A DNA stretch of 64,000 nt from Aquihabitans sp. G128 (lineage in GTDB: Bacteria > Actinomycetota > Acidimicrobiia > Acidimicrobiales > Iamiaceae). The notes under the pieces are model-generated. The model did not search any database. It worked only from the letters and a program-made list of their open reading frames with translations, and had not been told where the DNA came from. The stretch lies in assembly GCF_019048865.1 (NCBI RefSeq), contig NZ_CP077604.1, forward strand, positions 3,844,001 to 3,908,000, given 5' to 3'. Shown in pieces: positions 35,275 to 43,446 of the stretch. Position 1 is the first letter of the stretch; every line of letters starts with the position of its first letter. The position numbers and the translations under genes are program-made.

Positions 35275-35937
35275 ATGACCGACGGCATCCGCCTCGTCAT
35301 GCTCGGCCGCCAGGGCGCGGGCAAGGGAACCCAAGCAGTCCGGTTGGCGCAGCACTTCGTCGTGCCGCACATCTCCACGGGCGACATGCTGCGCGCCGCG
35401 GTGGCCACCGGCACCGAGTTCGGCCTGAAGGCCAAGTCGGTCATGGACGGCGGAGGCCTGGTCTCCGACGAGATCATGGTCGGCATCGTCGACGAGCGGC
35501 TCAACGCCGACGACACCACGTCGCGGGGCTACATCCTCGACGGCTTCCCCCGGACCGAGGCCCAGGCCCTGGCGCTGGAGAAGATCACCGCCGATCGCCC
35601 GCTCGACATCGTCCTGAACCTCGAGGTGCCCGAGGACGTCGTCCTCGAGCGCATCACCAAGCGCCGGGTGTGCAAGACCTGCGGCCACATCTACTCCGTC
35701 GACGCCCCGCCCAAGAACGGCTGGCTCTGCGACATCGACGGTGGCGAGGTCGTGCAGCGCGAGGACGACACCGTCGAGGCGGTGCGCAAGCGCCTCGACC
35801 TGTACGCGGCCGAGACGCTGCCGCTCGTCGCCTTCTACGGCGACCGTGGCCTGCTGCGCGAGGTCGACGGGCTCGGCACCCCCGAGGCCGTCTTCGCCCG
35901 GCTGCTCGAAGCCGTGTCCACGCACCAGCAGGTCTGA
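35275..35937 (+). CDS. adk: Adenylate kinase
   Basis: 220 residues from ATG 35275. The P-loop is LGRQGAGKGTQ and the AMP-binding region is HISTGDMLRAAV. DGFPRTEAQA is conserved. The LID domain (VCKTCGHIYSV, then WLCDIDGGE) has a CxxC and a Cys-Asp pair, the zinc-type lid, and ends in VVQREDDT. It interconverts ATP plus AMP with ADP. It follows secY by 5 bp, as in most bacteria. Confidence 0.98.
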   Translation: MTDGIRLVMLGRQGAGKGTQAVRLAQHFVVPHISTGDMLRAAVATGTEFGLKAKSVMDGGGLVSDEIMVGIVDERLNADDTTSRGYILDGFPRTEAQALALEKITADRPLDIVLNLEVPEDVVLERITKRRVCKTCGHIYSVDAPPKNGWLCDIDGGEVVQREDDTVEAVRKRLDLYAAETLPLVAFYGDRGLLREVDGLGTPEAVFARLLEAVSTHQQV

Positions 35938-35939
35938 GC

Positions 35940-36710
35940 GTGCTGTTCTCCCGCACCGCTGCGGTGCGGACCCCCGAGCAGATCGCCGTCATGCGCCGGG
36001 CGGGCCGCGTGGTGGCCGAGATGCACGACAAGATCCGCGCCGCCATCCGGCCCGGCGTCACCACCGGCGAGCTCGACCGCATCGGCCGCGAGGTGATCGC
36101 CTCGCGCGGCGCCACCTCGAACTTCCTCGGGTACTCGTCGCCGCCGTTCCCCGGCGTCATCTGCGCCTCGCCCAACGAGATGGTCGTGCACGGCATCCCG
36201 TCCGACGACCTCGTGCTCCACGAGGGCGACATCATCTCCATCGACTGCGGCGCCATCGTCGACGGCTGGCACGGCGACGCCGCCTTCACCGCCCCGGTGG
36301 GCACCGTCCGGCCCGAGCTGCTGAAGCTGATCGAGGTCACCGAGGCATCGCTGACGGCGGCGGTGGCGGCCATGGTCGCCGGCGCCCGCATCGGCGACAT
36401 CGGCCACGCGGTGGAGACCACGGCCTACGCCGGCGGCATGAGCGTGGTCGAGGGCTACACCGGCCACGCCATCGGCCAGGCCATGCACGAGCCGCCCAAC
36501 GTCCCCAACCAGGGCGACCCGGGCACCGGCGCCAAGCTGCGGGTGGGCAACGTGCTCGCCGTCGAGCCGATGCTGGTCCTGGGCGATCCGGAGACCGCGC
36601 TGCTCGACGACGACTGGAGCGTGGTCACCGCCTCGGGCGACTGGGCCGCCCACGCCGAGCACACCATCGCCATCACCGAGCACGGCCCCGAGATCCTCAC
36701 CCTCCCCTGA
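35940..36710 (+). CDS. map: Methionine aminopeptidase, type I
   Basis: 256 residues from GTG 35940 (VLFSRTAAVRTPEQIAVMRR). Metal ligands can be placed: Asp in ISIDCGAIVDGWHGDAAF (two), His in GYTGHAIGQAMHEPP, Glu in VLAVEPML and Glu in HAEHTIAIT. NEMVVHGIPS carries the substrate-binding His. It removes the initiator Met from nascent proteins. Normally infA follows directly; here a TetR/MFS cassette intervenes. Confidence 0.97.
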   Translation: MLFSRTAAVRTPEQIAVMRRAGRVVAEMHDKIRAAIRPGVTTGELDRIGREVIASRGATSNFLGYSSPPFPGVICASPNEMVVHGIPSDDLVLHEGDIISIDCGAIVDGWHGDAAFTAPVGTVRPELLKLIEVTEASLTAAVAAMVAGARIGDIGHAVETTAYAGGMSVVEGYTGHAIGQAMHEPPNVPNQGDPGTGAKLRVGNVLAVEPMLVLGDPETALLDDDWSVVTASGDWAAHAEHTIAITEHGPEILTLP

Positions 36711-36721
36711 CGGGAGGTGCG

Positions 36722-36741
36722 GCCGGCGGGCGACCGCCGGC
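36722..36741. terminator. GNRA-looped hairpin between map and tetR (likely bidirectional terminator)
   Basis: Perfect 8-bp stem GCCGGCGG/CCGCCGGC closed by a GCGA loop. It lies between two convergent genes and touches the tetR stop codon. There is no T run, as is common in high-GC actinobacteria. Confidence 0.6.
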
Positions 36742-37317
36742 TCAGCGGTAGGTGGTGCGCAGGAAGGTGGTGCGGGCGTCGACGAACGCCGCGCTCGTCA
36801 CCGGCGTGCCCGTGACCAGGCGGGCGAGCTGGGGGAAGGCCACCGGGAACATGACCTGGGCCACCCGGGACAGCACCACCTGGGCGGGGTCGAGCTCGGC
36901 GGGGATCTCGCCGGCGGCCTGGGCCTGGCGCACCCGCTCCACCAGCTCGAGGTAGAGCTCGCGCCGGCCGTCCTCCTCGGCGACCGCGCCCTCGGGGCCG
37001 GCCTCCAGGGCCTCCCACATCAGGAGGCGGACGTAGTCGGGGTCCTCGAGGTGCGTGCGCGCTGCTGCGGCCAGGCGGGCGCCGGTGGTGGGGGAGTCGT
37101 CGGCCGGGACCCCCTTGGGCTGGGCGAGCCGCTCGCGCAGGATCTCGCGGAACAGCCCGTCCTTCGAGCCGAAGTAGTAGTAGACGAGCTGCTTGTTGAC
37201 CCCGGCGGCCTCGGCGATGGCGTCGACGCGGGCGCCGGCGATCCCCTTGGCGGAGAACTCGTGGCGGGCGGCCGCCAGCAGCTTGGCCCGGGTGGCCTCG
37301 GGATCTCGGGTGGCCAT
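36742..37317 (-). CDS. TetR-family transcriptional repressor
   Basis: 191 residues from ATG 37317 behind an AGAGGAG ribosome-binding site. The N-terminal helix-turn-helix runs AARHEFSAKGIAGARVDAIA then GVNKQLVYYYFGSKDGLF. The C-terminal ligand-binding domain is of the TetR_C type (RTHLEDPDYVRLLMWEALE). It is divergent from the MFS exporter, so it most likely represses it and itself. The inverted repeat at 37418-37433 is the candidate operator. The inducer is unknown. Confidence 0.9.
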   Translation of the reverse strand: MATRDPEATRAKLLAAARHEFSAKGIAGARVDAIAEAAGVNKQLVYYYFGSKDGLFREILRERLAQPKGVPADDSPTTGARLAAAARTHLEDPDYVRLLMWEALEAGPEGAVAEEDGRRELYLELVERVRQAQAAGEIPAELDPAQVVLSRVAQVMFPVAFPQLARLVTGTPVTSAAFVDARTTFLRTTYR

Positions 37318-37417
37318 GGTGGCGGGTCTCCTCTGCTCGGCGCCGGGGCGGCCGGGCGGGTGGGGGCCGGAGGCCCAATCGTGGCCCACGGGCGGCCGGC
37401 CCGCGGAACGGTGTGGT

Positions 37418-37433
37418 TCAACCGGTTGGTTGA
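37418..37433. promoter_or_regulatory. Candidate TetR operator in the tetR-MFS divergent region
   Basis: Inverted repeat TCAACC-GGTT-GGTTGA, 35-50 bp upstream of the exporter start, in the 150-bp gap between divergent genes. It resembles the ACCGGTTGGT-type sites of TetR regulators. Confidence 0.55.
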
Positions 37434-37467
37434 TAGCTTGGCCGGGTCCGAGACGAGGGAGCAAGCC

Positions 37468-39147
37468 GTGGACGAGAAGACCCTGCACGAGCGCCGGTGG
37501 TGGACCCTGGCGGTGCTGTGCCTGTCGCTGATGGTCATCGGCGTCGACAACACCATCCTCAACGTGGCCCTGCCCAAGATCGTGGGCGACCTCGGGGCCA
37601 AGGGCTCCCAGCTGCAGTGGATGATCGACGCCTACACGATCGTGTTCGCCTCGCTGCTGCTCACCGCCGGGGCCCTGGGGGACCGGTTCGGGCGCAAGCG
37701 CATGCTGCACGGCGGCGTGATCGTGTTCGGCACCTGCTCGACCCTGGCGGCGTTCTCCGGCTCGGCCACCGGCCTCATCGGCGCCCGGGCCCTGATGGGC
37801 ATCGGCGGCGCCGCCATCTTCCCGACCACCCTGTCGATCCTCACCAACACCTTCACCGATCCGGCCGAGCGGGCCAAGGCCATCGGCATCTGGGCCGGGG
37901 TCACCGGCCTGGGCGTGGCGCTCGGCCCGCTCGGCGGCGGCCTGCTGCTCGAGCACTTCTGGTGGGGCTCGGTCTTCCTGGTCAACGTGCCGCTGTGCCT
38001 CGCGGCGCTGGTGCTGGGCTGGTTCGTGATCCCCGACTCGAAGGACCCGTCCGAGGGCCGCCTCGACCCGCTCGGTTCGCTGCTGTCGATCGGCGCACTG
38101 TTCGGCATCCTCTTCGCCCTGATCGAGGGCCCGGACCAGGGCTGGCTGTCGGCCCCCGTGGTGGGCGCGTTCCTGGTGGGCGCGGCCCTGCTCGCCGCCT
38201 TCGCCTGGTGGGAGCTGCACTGCGAGCACCCCATGCTCGACCTGCACTTCTTCTCGAACCCCCGGTTCTCGGCGGCCTCGGCCACCATCACGCTCACCTA
38301 CTTCGCCCTGTTCGGCTCCACCTTCCTGCTCACCCAGTACTTCCAGTTCGTGCTCGGGTACTCGCCGCTCAAGGCCGGGTTCATGACCGCTCCCGTGGCC
38401 GTCGGCCTCATGGTCGGCGGGCCCACCGCGCCGCGGCTCGTGCGGCGCTTCGGCACCAAGTACGTCGTCACCGGTGGCCTCACGCTGGTGGGCCTGTGCC
38501 TGCTGACCTACGCCTCCGACACGGCCATGTCGTCGCTGGCGATCGGCGGCGTGGTGCGGCTGCTCTTCGGCCTCGGGATCGGCCTGACCACCGCACCGGC
38601 CACGGAGTCGATCATGGGCTCGCTGCCCCGGGGGAAGGCGGGGGTGGGCTCGGCGGTCAACGACACCACCCGCCAGACCGGGGGCGCCCTGGGCGTTGCC
38701 GTGCTGGGCTCGATCTTCTCGGCGAACTACCGGTCGATCATCGACGGCCGGCTGGCCGGGGTGCCGCCGGCGGCGGCCGAGGCGGCCCGGGACTCCATCG
38801 GCAAGGCGGTGGGCGTGCTCGACAAGGTGCCCGCCGGCACCGCCCAGGTCATCCGGGGCGATGCCGACCACGCCTACCTCCAGAGCATGCACGTCGTGTA
38901 CCCGATCGCGGCGGCCGCGGTGGCCCTGGCGGCGCTCATCACCCTCCGGTACCTGCCGGCCCGGGCGTCGGTGGCGGTCGACGACGTGGCCGACGACGCC
39001 GACGAGCGCACCGCCGAGGAGCTCTCGGCGGCGATCGGCCTGGAGGACGCCCTGCCCGACGTGCCCCACCAGGTCGACCCGGCGCCCGACGGCGGTGGGG
39101 ACGGGCCCGGCCCGGAGCGCCCGGCCGTGCCGACGGGCTCCCGGTGA
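37468..39147 (+). CDS. MFS multidrug exporter, DHA2 (14-helix, EmrB/QacA) family
   Basis: 559 residues from GTG 37468, preceded by GACGAGGGAG. The first helix carries VIGVDNTILNVALPKIVGDL (motif D1) and the loop GALGDRFGRKRMLHG is motif A. IWAGVTGLGVALGPLGGGLL is motif C of drug-proton antiporters. About 14 hydrophobic helices are followed by an acidic cytoplasmic tail of about 70 residues. It is probably a drug or metabolite exporter controlled by the divergent TetR protein. The substrate is unknown. Confidence 0.9.
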   Translation: MDEKTLHERRWWTLAVLCLSLMVIGVDNTILNVALPKIVGDLGAKGSQLQWMIDAYTIVFASLLLTAGALGDRFGRKRMLHGGVIVFGTCSTLAAFSGSATGLIGARALMGIGGAAIFPTTLSILTNTFTDPAERAKAIGIWAGVTGLGVALGPLGGGLLLEHFWWGSVFLVNVPLCLAALVLGWFVIPDSKDPSEGRLDPLGSLLSIGALFGILFALIEGPDQGWLSAPVVGAFLVGAALLAAFAWWELHCEHPMLDLHFFSNPRFSAASATITLTYFALFGSTFLLTQYFQFVLGYSPLKAGFMTAPVAVGLMVGGPTAPRLVRRFGTKYVVTGGLTLVGLCLLTYASDTAMSSLAIGGVVRLLFGLGIGLTTAPATESIMGSLPRGKAGVGSAVNDTTRQTGGALGVAVLGSIFSANYRSIIDGRLAGVPPAAAEAARDSIGKAVGVLDKVPAGTAQVIRGDADHAYLQSMHVVYPIAAAAVALAALITLRYLPARASVAVDDVADDADERTAEELSAAIGLEDALPDVPHQVDPAPDGGGDGPGPERPAVPTGSR

Positions 39148-39238
39148 CGCCGGTAGGCTCGTCGCCGGCGCCGTCGGCCCGGCGGAACCCCCCATCGAGT
39201 CCCTCGCGGGCGCCGGTCGGTGTGGTAGAGCGGCCAAC

Positions 39239-39267
39239 TTGGATGCTCGGCGCAGAGGCGTTAGCAT
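39239..39267 (+). promoter_or_regulatory. Sigma-70 promoter for the infA-rplQ operon
   Basis: TTGGAT (39239-39244), a 17-nt spacer and TAGCAT (39262-39267). It lies about 80 nt before the infA start, as expected after the cassette insertion separated map from infA. Confidence 0.6.
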
Positions 39268-39347
39268 CTTCCTTCGGCCCTGACAGCCGTCGCGTCTCCT
39301 GGCGCGCCGGTTGGTGAGCCGAGACAGGTACGACCAGGAGATTTCCG

Positions 39348-39572
39348 CTGCCCAAGCCCAAAGAAGACGCGATCGTCCTCGAAGGCACCGTGCTCGAAGC
39401 GCAGAAAAACGCGATGTTCCGTGTTGAGCTGCAGGACGGTCACGAGGTGTTGGCGCACATCTCGGGGAAAATGCGCATGCACTACATCCGGATCCTTCCG
39501 GGCGACAAGGTGCAGGTGGAACTCACGCCGTACGACCTGTCGCGCGGCCGGATCACCTATCGGTTCAAGTAA
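39348..39572 (+). CDS. infA: Translation initiation factor IF-1, apparent CTG start
   Basis: 74 residues if translation begins at CTG 39348 (then [20 protein letters not shown]). The site has AGGAG at 39336-39340 with 7-nt spacing. No ATG, GTG or TTG lies in frame at this position. The first conventional one, GTG 39390, would remove the first strand of the OB fold. Core motifs [34 protein letters not shown] and RGRITYRFK are perfect IF-1. It binds the 30S A site during initiation. A rare CTG start or a base error are both possible. Confidence 0.9.
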   Translation: MPKPKEDAIVLEGTVLEAQKNAMFRVELQDGHEVLAHISGKMRMHYIRILPGDKVQVELTPYDLSRGRITYRFK

Positions 39573-39628
39573 GCCAGTAGCCGCTCCGCTGACCCAGCGG
39601 GCGGTCGACCATCGATCTCGAGGCATTG

Positions 39629-39745
39629 ATGAAGGTCAAACCCAGCGTCAAGACAATCTGTGAGCACTGCAAGGTCATCCGCCGCCACGGCCGGGTCCAG
39701 GTCATCTGCTCTTCCAACCCCCGGCACAAGCAGAGGCAGGGCTAG
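39629..39745 (+). CDS. rpmJ: 50S ribosomal protein L36
   Basis: 38 residues: [20 protein letters not shown], then [18 protein letters not shown]. Cys11, Cys14, Cys27 and His33 form the zinc site (CxxC type). The small size is normal. It ends 2 nt before rpsM. Confidence 0.97.
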   Translation: MKVKPSVKTICEHCKVIRRHGRVQVICSSNPRHKQRQG

Positions 39746-39747
39746 CA

Positions 39748-40125
39748 ATGGCACGCATTTCCGGCGTCGACATCCCGCGCGAGAAGCGCCTGGTGATCTC
39801 GCTCACGTACGTCTTCGGCATCGGTCGCACCACGGCCGAGCAGATCTGCGCCGCAGCAGGCATCGATGAGAGCACCCGCACCCGGGACCTCACCGACGAG
39901 GAGATCAACAAGATCCGCGCCTACATCGACCAGAACGTCAAGGTCGAGGGCGACCTGAAGCGCGAGGTCCAGCAGGACATCAAGCGGAAGATGGAGATCG
40001 GCTCCTACCAGGGCCTCCGTCACCGCAAGGGCCTCCCGGTGCGCGGCCAGCGCACCCACACCAACGCCCGGACCCGCAAGGGCCCGAAGAAGACCGTCGC
40101 CGGGAAGAAGAAGGTTCGCAAGTAA
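39748..40125 (+). CDS. rpsM: 30S ribosomal protein S13
   Basis: 125 residues starting [39 protein letters not shown] is the helix-two-turns-helix region and [20 protein letters not shown] the tRNA-contacting tail. It overlaps rpsK by TAATG. It forms bridges between the subunits. Confidence 0.98.
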   Translation: MARISGVDIPREKRLVISLTYVFGIGRTTAEQICAAAGIDESTRTRDLTDEEINKIRAYIDQNVKVEGDLKREVQQDIKRKMEIGSYQGLRHRKGLPVRGQRTHTNARTRKGPKKTVAGKKKVRK

Positions 40126-40523
40126 TGGCCAAGCCCAAGCCCGGAGGCCGTCGGCCCCGCAAGAAAGAGCGCAAGAACGTCACCTACGGGGTGGCGCACA
40201 TCAAGAGCTCGTTCAACAACACGATCGTCTCGATCACCGACCAGGAGGGCAACGTGATCTCCTGGGCCTCGGCCGGCAACGTCGGGTTCAAGGGGTCTCG
40301 CAAGAGCACCCCCTTCGCCGCCCAGATGGCCGCCGAGAAGGCCGCCAAGGGCGCCATGGAGCACGGCGTGCGCAAGGTCGACGTCGTGGTGAAGGGTCCC
40401 GGCTCCGGCCGAGAGACCGCCATCCGTTCCATCCAGAACACCGGGATCGAGGTCACGGGCATCAAGGACGTGACCCCCATGCCCCACAACGGCTGCCGCC
40501 CCCCCAAGCGGCGTCGGATCTGA
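40125..40523 (+). CDS. rpsK: 30S ribosomal protein S11
   Basis: 132 residues from ATG 40125. The basic start [19 protein letters not shown] leads into [40 protein letters not shown] core strands and the end [18 protein letters not shown]. It lies on the platform near the mRNA exit. Confidence 0.98.
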   Translation: MAKPKPGGRRPRKKERKNVTYGVAHIKSSFNNTIVSITDQEGNVISWASAGNVGFKGSRKSTPFAAQMAAEKAAKGAMEHGVRKVDVVVKGPGSGRETAIRSIQNTGIEVTGIKDVTPMPHNGCRPPKRRRI

Positions 40524-40540
40524 CGCGGGGTTAAGGATTC

Positions 40541-41155
40541 ATGGCTCGTTACACAGGTCCCAAGGTCAAGATCTCCCGCCGCCTCGGCGTGAACATCTTC
40601 GAGAACGAGAAGGGTGCCAAGGCGCTGAACAAGCGCCCGTACCCCCCGGGTGAGCACGGCCGCAGCCGTCGCCGCCAGCCCTCCGAGTACCTCCTGCAGC
40701 TGCAGGAGAAGCAGAAGGCGAAGTACATCTACGGCGTCCTCGAGCGCCAGTTCTCCAACCTCTACAAGGAGGCCAGCCGCCAGAAGGGCGTCACCGGCGA
40801 GAACCTCCTCCGCATGCTGGAGCAGCGCCTCGACAACATCGTCTTCCGTGCCGGCTGGGCCTCCACCCGGCCCCAGGCCCGCCAGTTCGTGGGCCACGGG
40901 CTCATCAACGTCAACGGCAAGCGAGTCGACATCCCGAGCTACCGGGTGCGCAAGGGCGACGTCATCTCGCTGCGCGAGAAGCCCCGCCAGATGATCGTCA
41001 TCCGCCACAACCTCGACACCATCGATCGGCTCAAGCCGGCGTGGATCGAGGTCGGCGACGGCGGCTTCCAGGTCACGATCGCCGAGCTGCCCGTCCGTGC
41101 GCAGATCGACGTCCCCGTGCGGGAGCAGCTCATCATCGAGCTGTACTCCAAGTAA
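40541..41155 (+). CDS. rpsD: 30S ribosomal protein S4
   Basis: 204 residues from ATG 40541 (MARYTGPKVKISRRLGVN). The N-terminus has no Cys cluster, so this is the zinc-free form. The S4 RNA-binding domain is RLDNIVFRAGWASTRPQARQ, FVGHGLINVNGKRVDIPSYR. It is a primary 16S binder and decoding-accuracy factor. Confidence 0.98.
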   Translation: MARYTGPKVKISRRLGVNIFENEKGAKALNKRPYPPGEHGRSRRRQPSEYLLQLQEKQKAKYIYGVLERQFSNLYKEASRQKGVTGENLLRMLEQRLDNIVFRAGWASTRPQARQFVGHGLINVNGKRVDIPSYRVRKGDVISLREKPRQMIVIRHNLDTIDRLKPAWIEVGDGGFQVTIAELPVRAQIDVPVREQLIIELYSK

Positions 41156-41191
41156 CCGCGCCCACCGAACATTCCCTGAGGAAGGCTTCAC

Positions 41192-42130
41192 ATGCTGGTC
41201 ATTCAGCGTCCCACGGTCGAGCCCGTCGGTGAGGAAGAGAGCAACCGGCAGCGGTTCGCCATCAGCCCGCTCGAGCCCGGCTTCGGCCACACGCTCGGCA
41301 ACTCGCTGCGCCGCACCCTGCTCTCGTCGATCCCCGGCGCGGCCATCACGGCCGTCCGCTTCGACGATGCGCTCCACGAGTTCGACACCATCACCGGGGT
41401 CACGGAGGATGTCACCGACATCATCCTGAACCTCAAGGACCTGGTGCTCACCTCGGTCTCCGACGAGCCCGTCACCCTGCGCCTCGACGTGCGGGGCCCG
41501 GCCGAGATCACCGGGGCCGACATCCAGGCCACGTCCGACGTCGAGGTGCTCAACGCCTCGCACACCATCGCCACCCTGAACGAGAAGGGCCGCCTCGCGT
41601 TCGACGTCACCGTCGAGCGTGGCCGTGGCTACCTCTCGGCCGACCGGGACAAGGGCACCAACACCATCGGCGTCATCCCGGTGGACTCGATCTTCTCGCC
41701 GGTGCGCCGCGTGACCTTCCTGGTCGAGCCCACCCGCGTCGAGATGGACACGAACTACGACCGCCTCGTCCTCGACATCGAGACCGACGGGTCGATCACC
41801 CCTCGCGACGCCCTGGCGTCCGCCGGCGACACGCTCACCAAGCTGGTGCAGCTCGTCGCCGACATGAGCGAGGAGCCCCCCACCCTCGAGCTCGGTGAGA
41901 CCAGCGCCACCATGGCGTCCTCGCCCGAGCTGGAGATGCCGATCGAAGACCTCGATCTCTCCGAGCGTCCCCGCAACTGCCTCAAGCGCGCCCAGGTCAA
42001 CACCGTGGGCGAGCTGCTGCGCAAGAGCGAGGATGACCTCCTGGCCATCACGAACTTCGGCCAGAAGTCGCTCGATGAGGTCAAGGAGAAGCTGAACGAG
42101 CGGGGCCTGGCGCTCCGCGGGATGGAATAG
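41192..42130 (+). CDS. rpoA: RNA polymerase alpha subunit
   Basis: 312 residues from ATG 41192 (MLVIQRPTVEPVGEEE). The assembly domain includes EPGFGHTLGNSLRRTLLSSI, and VTLRLDVRGPAEITGADI continues it. The C-terminal domain (about 240-312) has EDLDLSERPRNCLKRAQVNT and FGQKSLDEVKEKLNERGL, the UP-element and activator contact surface. Length is typical. Confidence 0.98.
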   Translation: MLVIQRPTVEPVGEEESNRQRFAISPLEPGFGHTLGNSLRRTLLSSIPGAAITAVRFDDALHEFDTITGVTEDVTDIILNLKDLVLTSVSDEPVTLRLDVRGPAEITGADIQATSDVEVLNASHTIATLNEKGRLAFDVTVERGRGYLSADRDKGTNTIGVIPVDSIFSPVRRVTFLVEPTRVEMDTNYDRLVLDIETDGSITPRDALASAGDTLTKLVQLVADMSEEPPTLELGETSATMASSPELEMPIEDLDLSERPRNCLKRAQVNTVGELLRKSEDDLLAITNFGQKSLDEVKEKLNERGLALRGME

Positions 42131-42132
42131 AC

Positions 42133-42486
42133 ATGCCAGCAACCCCGAAGCGCGGCCGCCGGTTCGGCGGCACCGCCCAGCACCAGAAGCTGATGATGGC
42201 GAACCTCGTGTCGTCGCTCATCGCTGCCGAGGGCATCACCACCACCGAGGCCAAGGCCAAGGCCCTGCGCCCGGTGGCCGAGAAGGTCATCACCAAGGCC
42301 AAGAAGGGCGGGCTCCACAACCACCGCCTCGTCGTGGCCTACCTGAACGACAAGGAGATCGCCGCCAAGCTGTTCGACGACGTCGGACCTCGCTACGCCG
42401 ATCGCAACGGTGGCTACACCCGCATCCTCAAGCTCGGACCTCGCCAGGGCGACAACGCCCCCATGGCTCGCATCGAGCTGGTCTAG
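42133..42486 (+). CDS. rplQ: 50S ribosomal protein L17
   Basis: 117 residues from ATG 42133. RGRRFGGTAQHQKLMMANLV, TTEAKAKALRPVAEKVITKA and GGYTRILKLGPRQGDNAPMA match the family. It is last in the operon, followed by the hairpin at 42520-42547. truA, which often comes next, is displaced by the sigJ pair. Confidence 0.98.
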   Translation: MPATPKRGRRFGGTAQHQKLMMANLVSSLIAAEGITTTEAKAKALRPVAEKVITKAKKGGLHNHRLVVAYLNDKEIAAKLFDDVGPRYADRNGGYTRILKLGPRQGDNAPMARIELV

Positions 42487-42519
42487 GTCCTCGCCGCTCC
42501 CGAGCGGCACCGACCCGGC

Positions 42520-42547
42520 GAACGCCCGCTCTTCGGAGCGGGCGTTC
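42520..42547 (+). terminator. Rho-independent terminator after rplQ
   Basis: Perfect 12-bp stem GAACGCCCGCTC/GAGCGGGCGTTC with a TTCG loop, followed by GGCGTTTTCG. It also faces the end of the convergent sigma-factor gene at 42566. Confidence 0.9.
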
Positions 42548-42565
42548 GGCGTTTTCGGGCGGGGG

Positions 42566-43446
42566 TCAGGAGATGGGTGGCGCGTCGAGGGTGGTGACCT
42601 TGGTGGGGTTGATGACGATCCAGATCCGGTGGACCTGGCCGTCGGCCACCGAGAAGGCAAGGGCGAAGGGCGTGGCGGCGGCTCGCTCGACGTGGATGCC
42701 CGGCTGGCCGTTGACCACGCGGGCGGAGATGACGTCGTCGGGCCCGAGCCGGGCGGCCAGGTTGGCCATGAACCGCGGGATGCGGGCGGCCACCACGGGG
42801 CGGCGGGCCGCGTGGTGCTCGGCGCCGCCGTCGCTCACGGCCAGGGCGTCGTCGGCCAGCAGCGCGACGAGGCCGTCGAGGTCGCCGGCCTGGGCGGCCA
42901 GCAGGAACGCGCTGGTCACCTCCCAGGCCGCGTCGTCGGTGGGGGCGAAGCGGGGGCGGCCGTCGCGGACCCGCGTGCAGGGCGCGGGAGGCCACCTGTC
43001 GGCAGGCCTCTGGGGTCTTGTCGACCACGCGGGCGATCTCGTCGAAGGGCAGGGCGAAGACGTCGGCCAGCAGGAACACCACCCGCTCGACGGGCCCGAG
43101 CCGCTTCGAGCACGGCGAGGAAGCCGATGGTCAGCGACTCGGCCAGCTCGGCCCGGTCGGCCGGGCCGGGCTCGGTGGTGGCGGCGTCGGGGAGCCAGGG
43201 GCCGACGTAGGCCTCGCGCTGGTGGCGGGCGGACTTGAGGCGGTCGAGGGCCAGGCGGCTCGTCACCGTGGTGAGCCAGGCGGCCGGTCGCTCGATGGTG
43301 GAGGGGTCGGCCCGCTGCCAGCGCAGCCAGGCGTCCTGCACCACGTCGTCGGCCTCGGCCCGCGACCCGGTGATGCGGTACGCCAGGCCCACGAGGCGGC
43401 GGCGCTCGGCCTCGAAGGTGTCGTCGTCGTGGAGGACACCGGTCAT
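42566..43446 (-). CDS. ECF sigma factor, SigJ type with SnoaL-like C-terminus (two frameshifts)
   Basis: About 293 residues when one extra base near 43108 and one near 42985 are removed. The start is ATG 43446, overlapping the upstream stop (ATGA). Region 2 is RRLVGLAYRITGSRAEADDV and VQDAWLRWQ. Region 4 is VVFLLADVFALPFDEIARVV with its helix-turn-helix. The last 110 residues or so (DLDGLVALLADDALAVSDGG, HRIWIVINPTKV) form a SnoaL/NTF2-like domain that stands in for a separate anti-sigma factor in this class. It is co-transcribed with the FAD oxidoreductase, its probable target. Confidence 0.85.

Noticed and set aside
39215..39300. tRNA-like string GGTGTGGTAGAGCGGCCAAC before infA
   Set aside because: It resembles a D-arm, but no acceptor stem, anticodon arm or T-arm (GGTTCRA) can be built around it. 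The segment fits a promoter better.
42483..43082. Separate short sigma-like gene and separate SnoaL-like gene
   Set aside because: The three frames follow each other exactly along one SigJ-type protein with single-base shifts, so one frameshifted gene is more likely than three.
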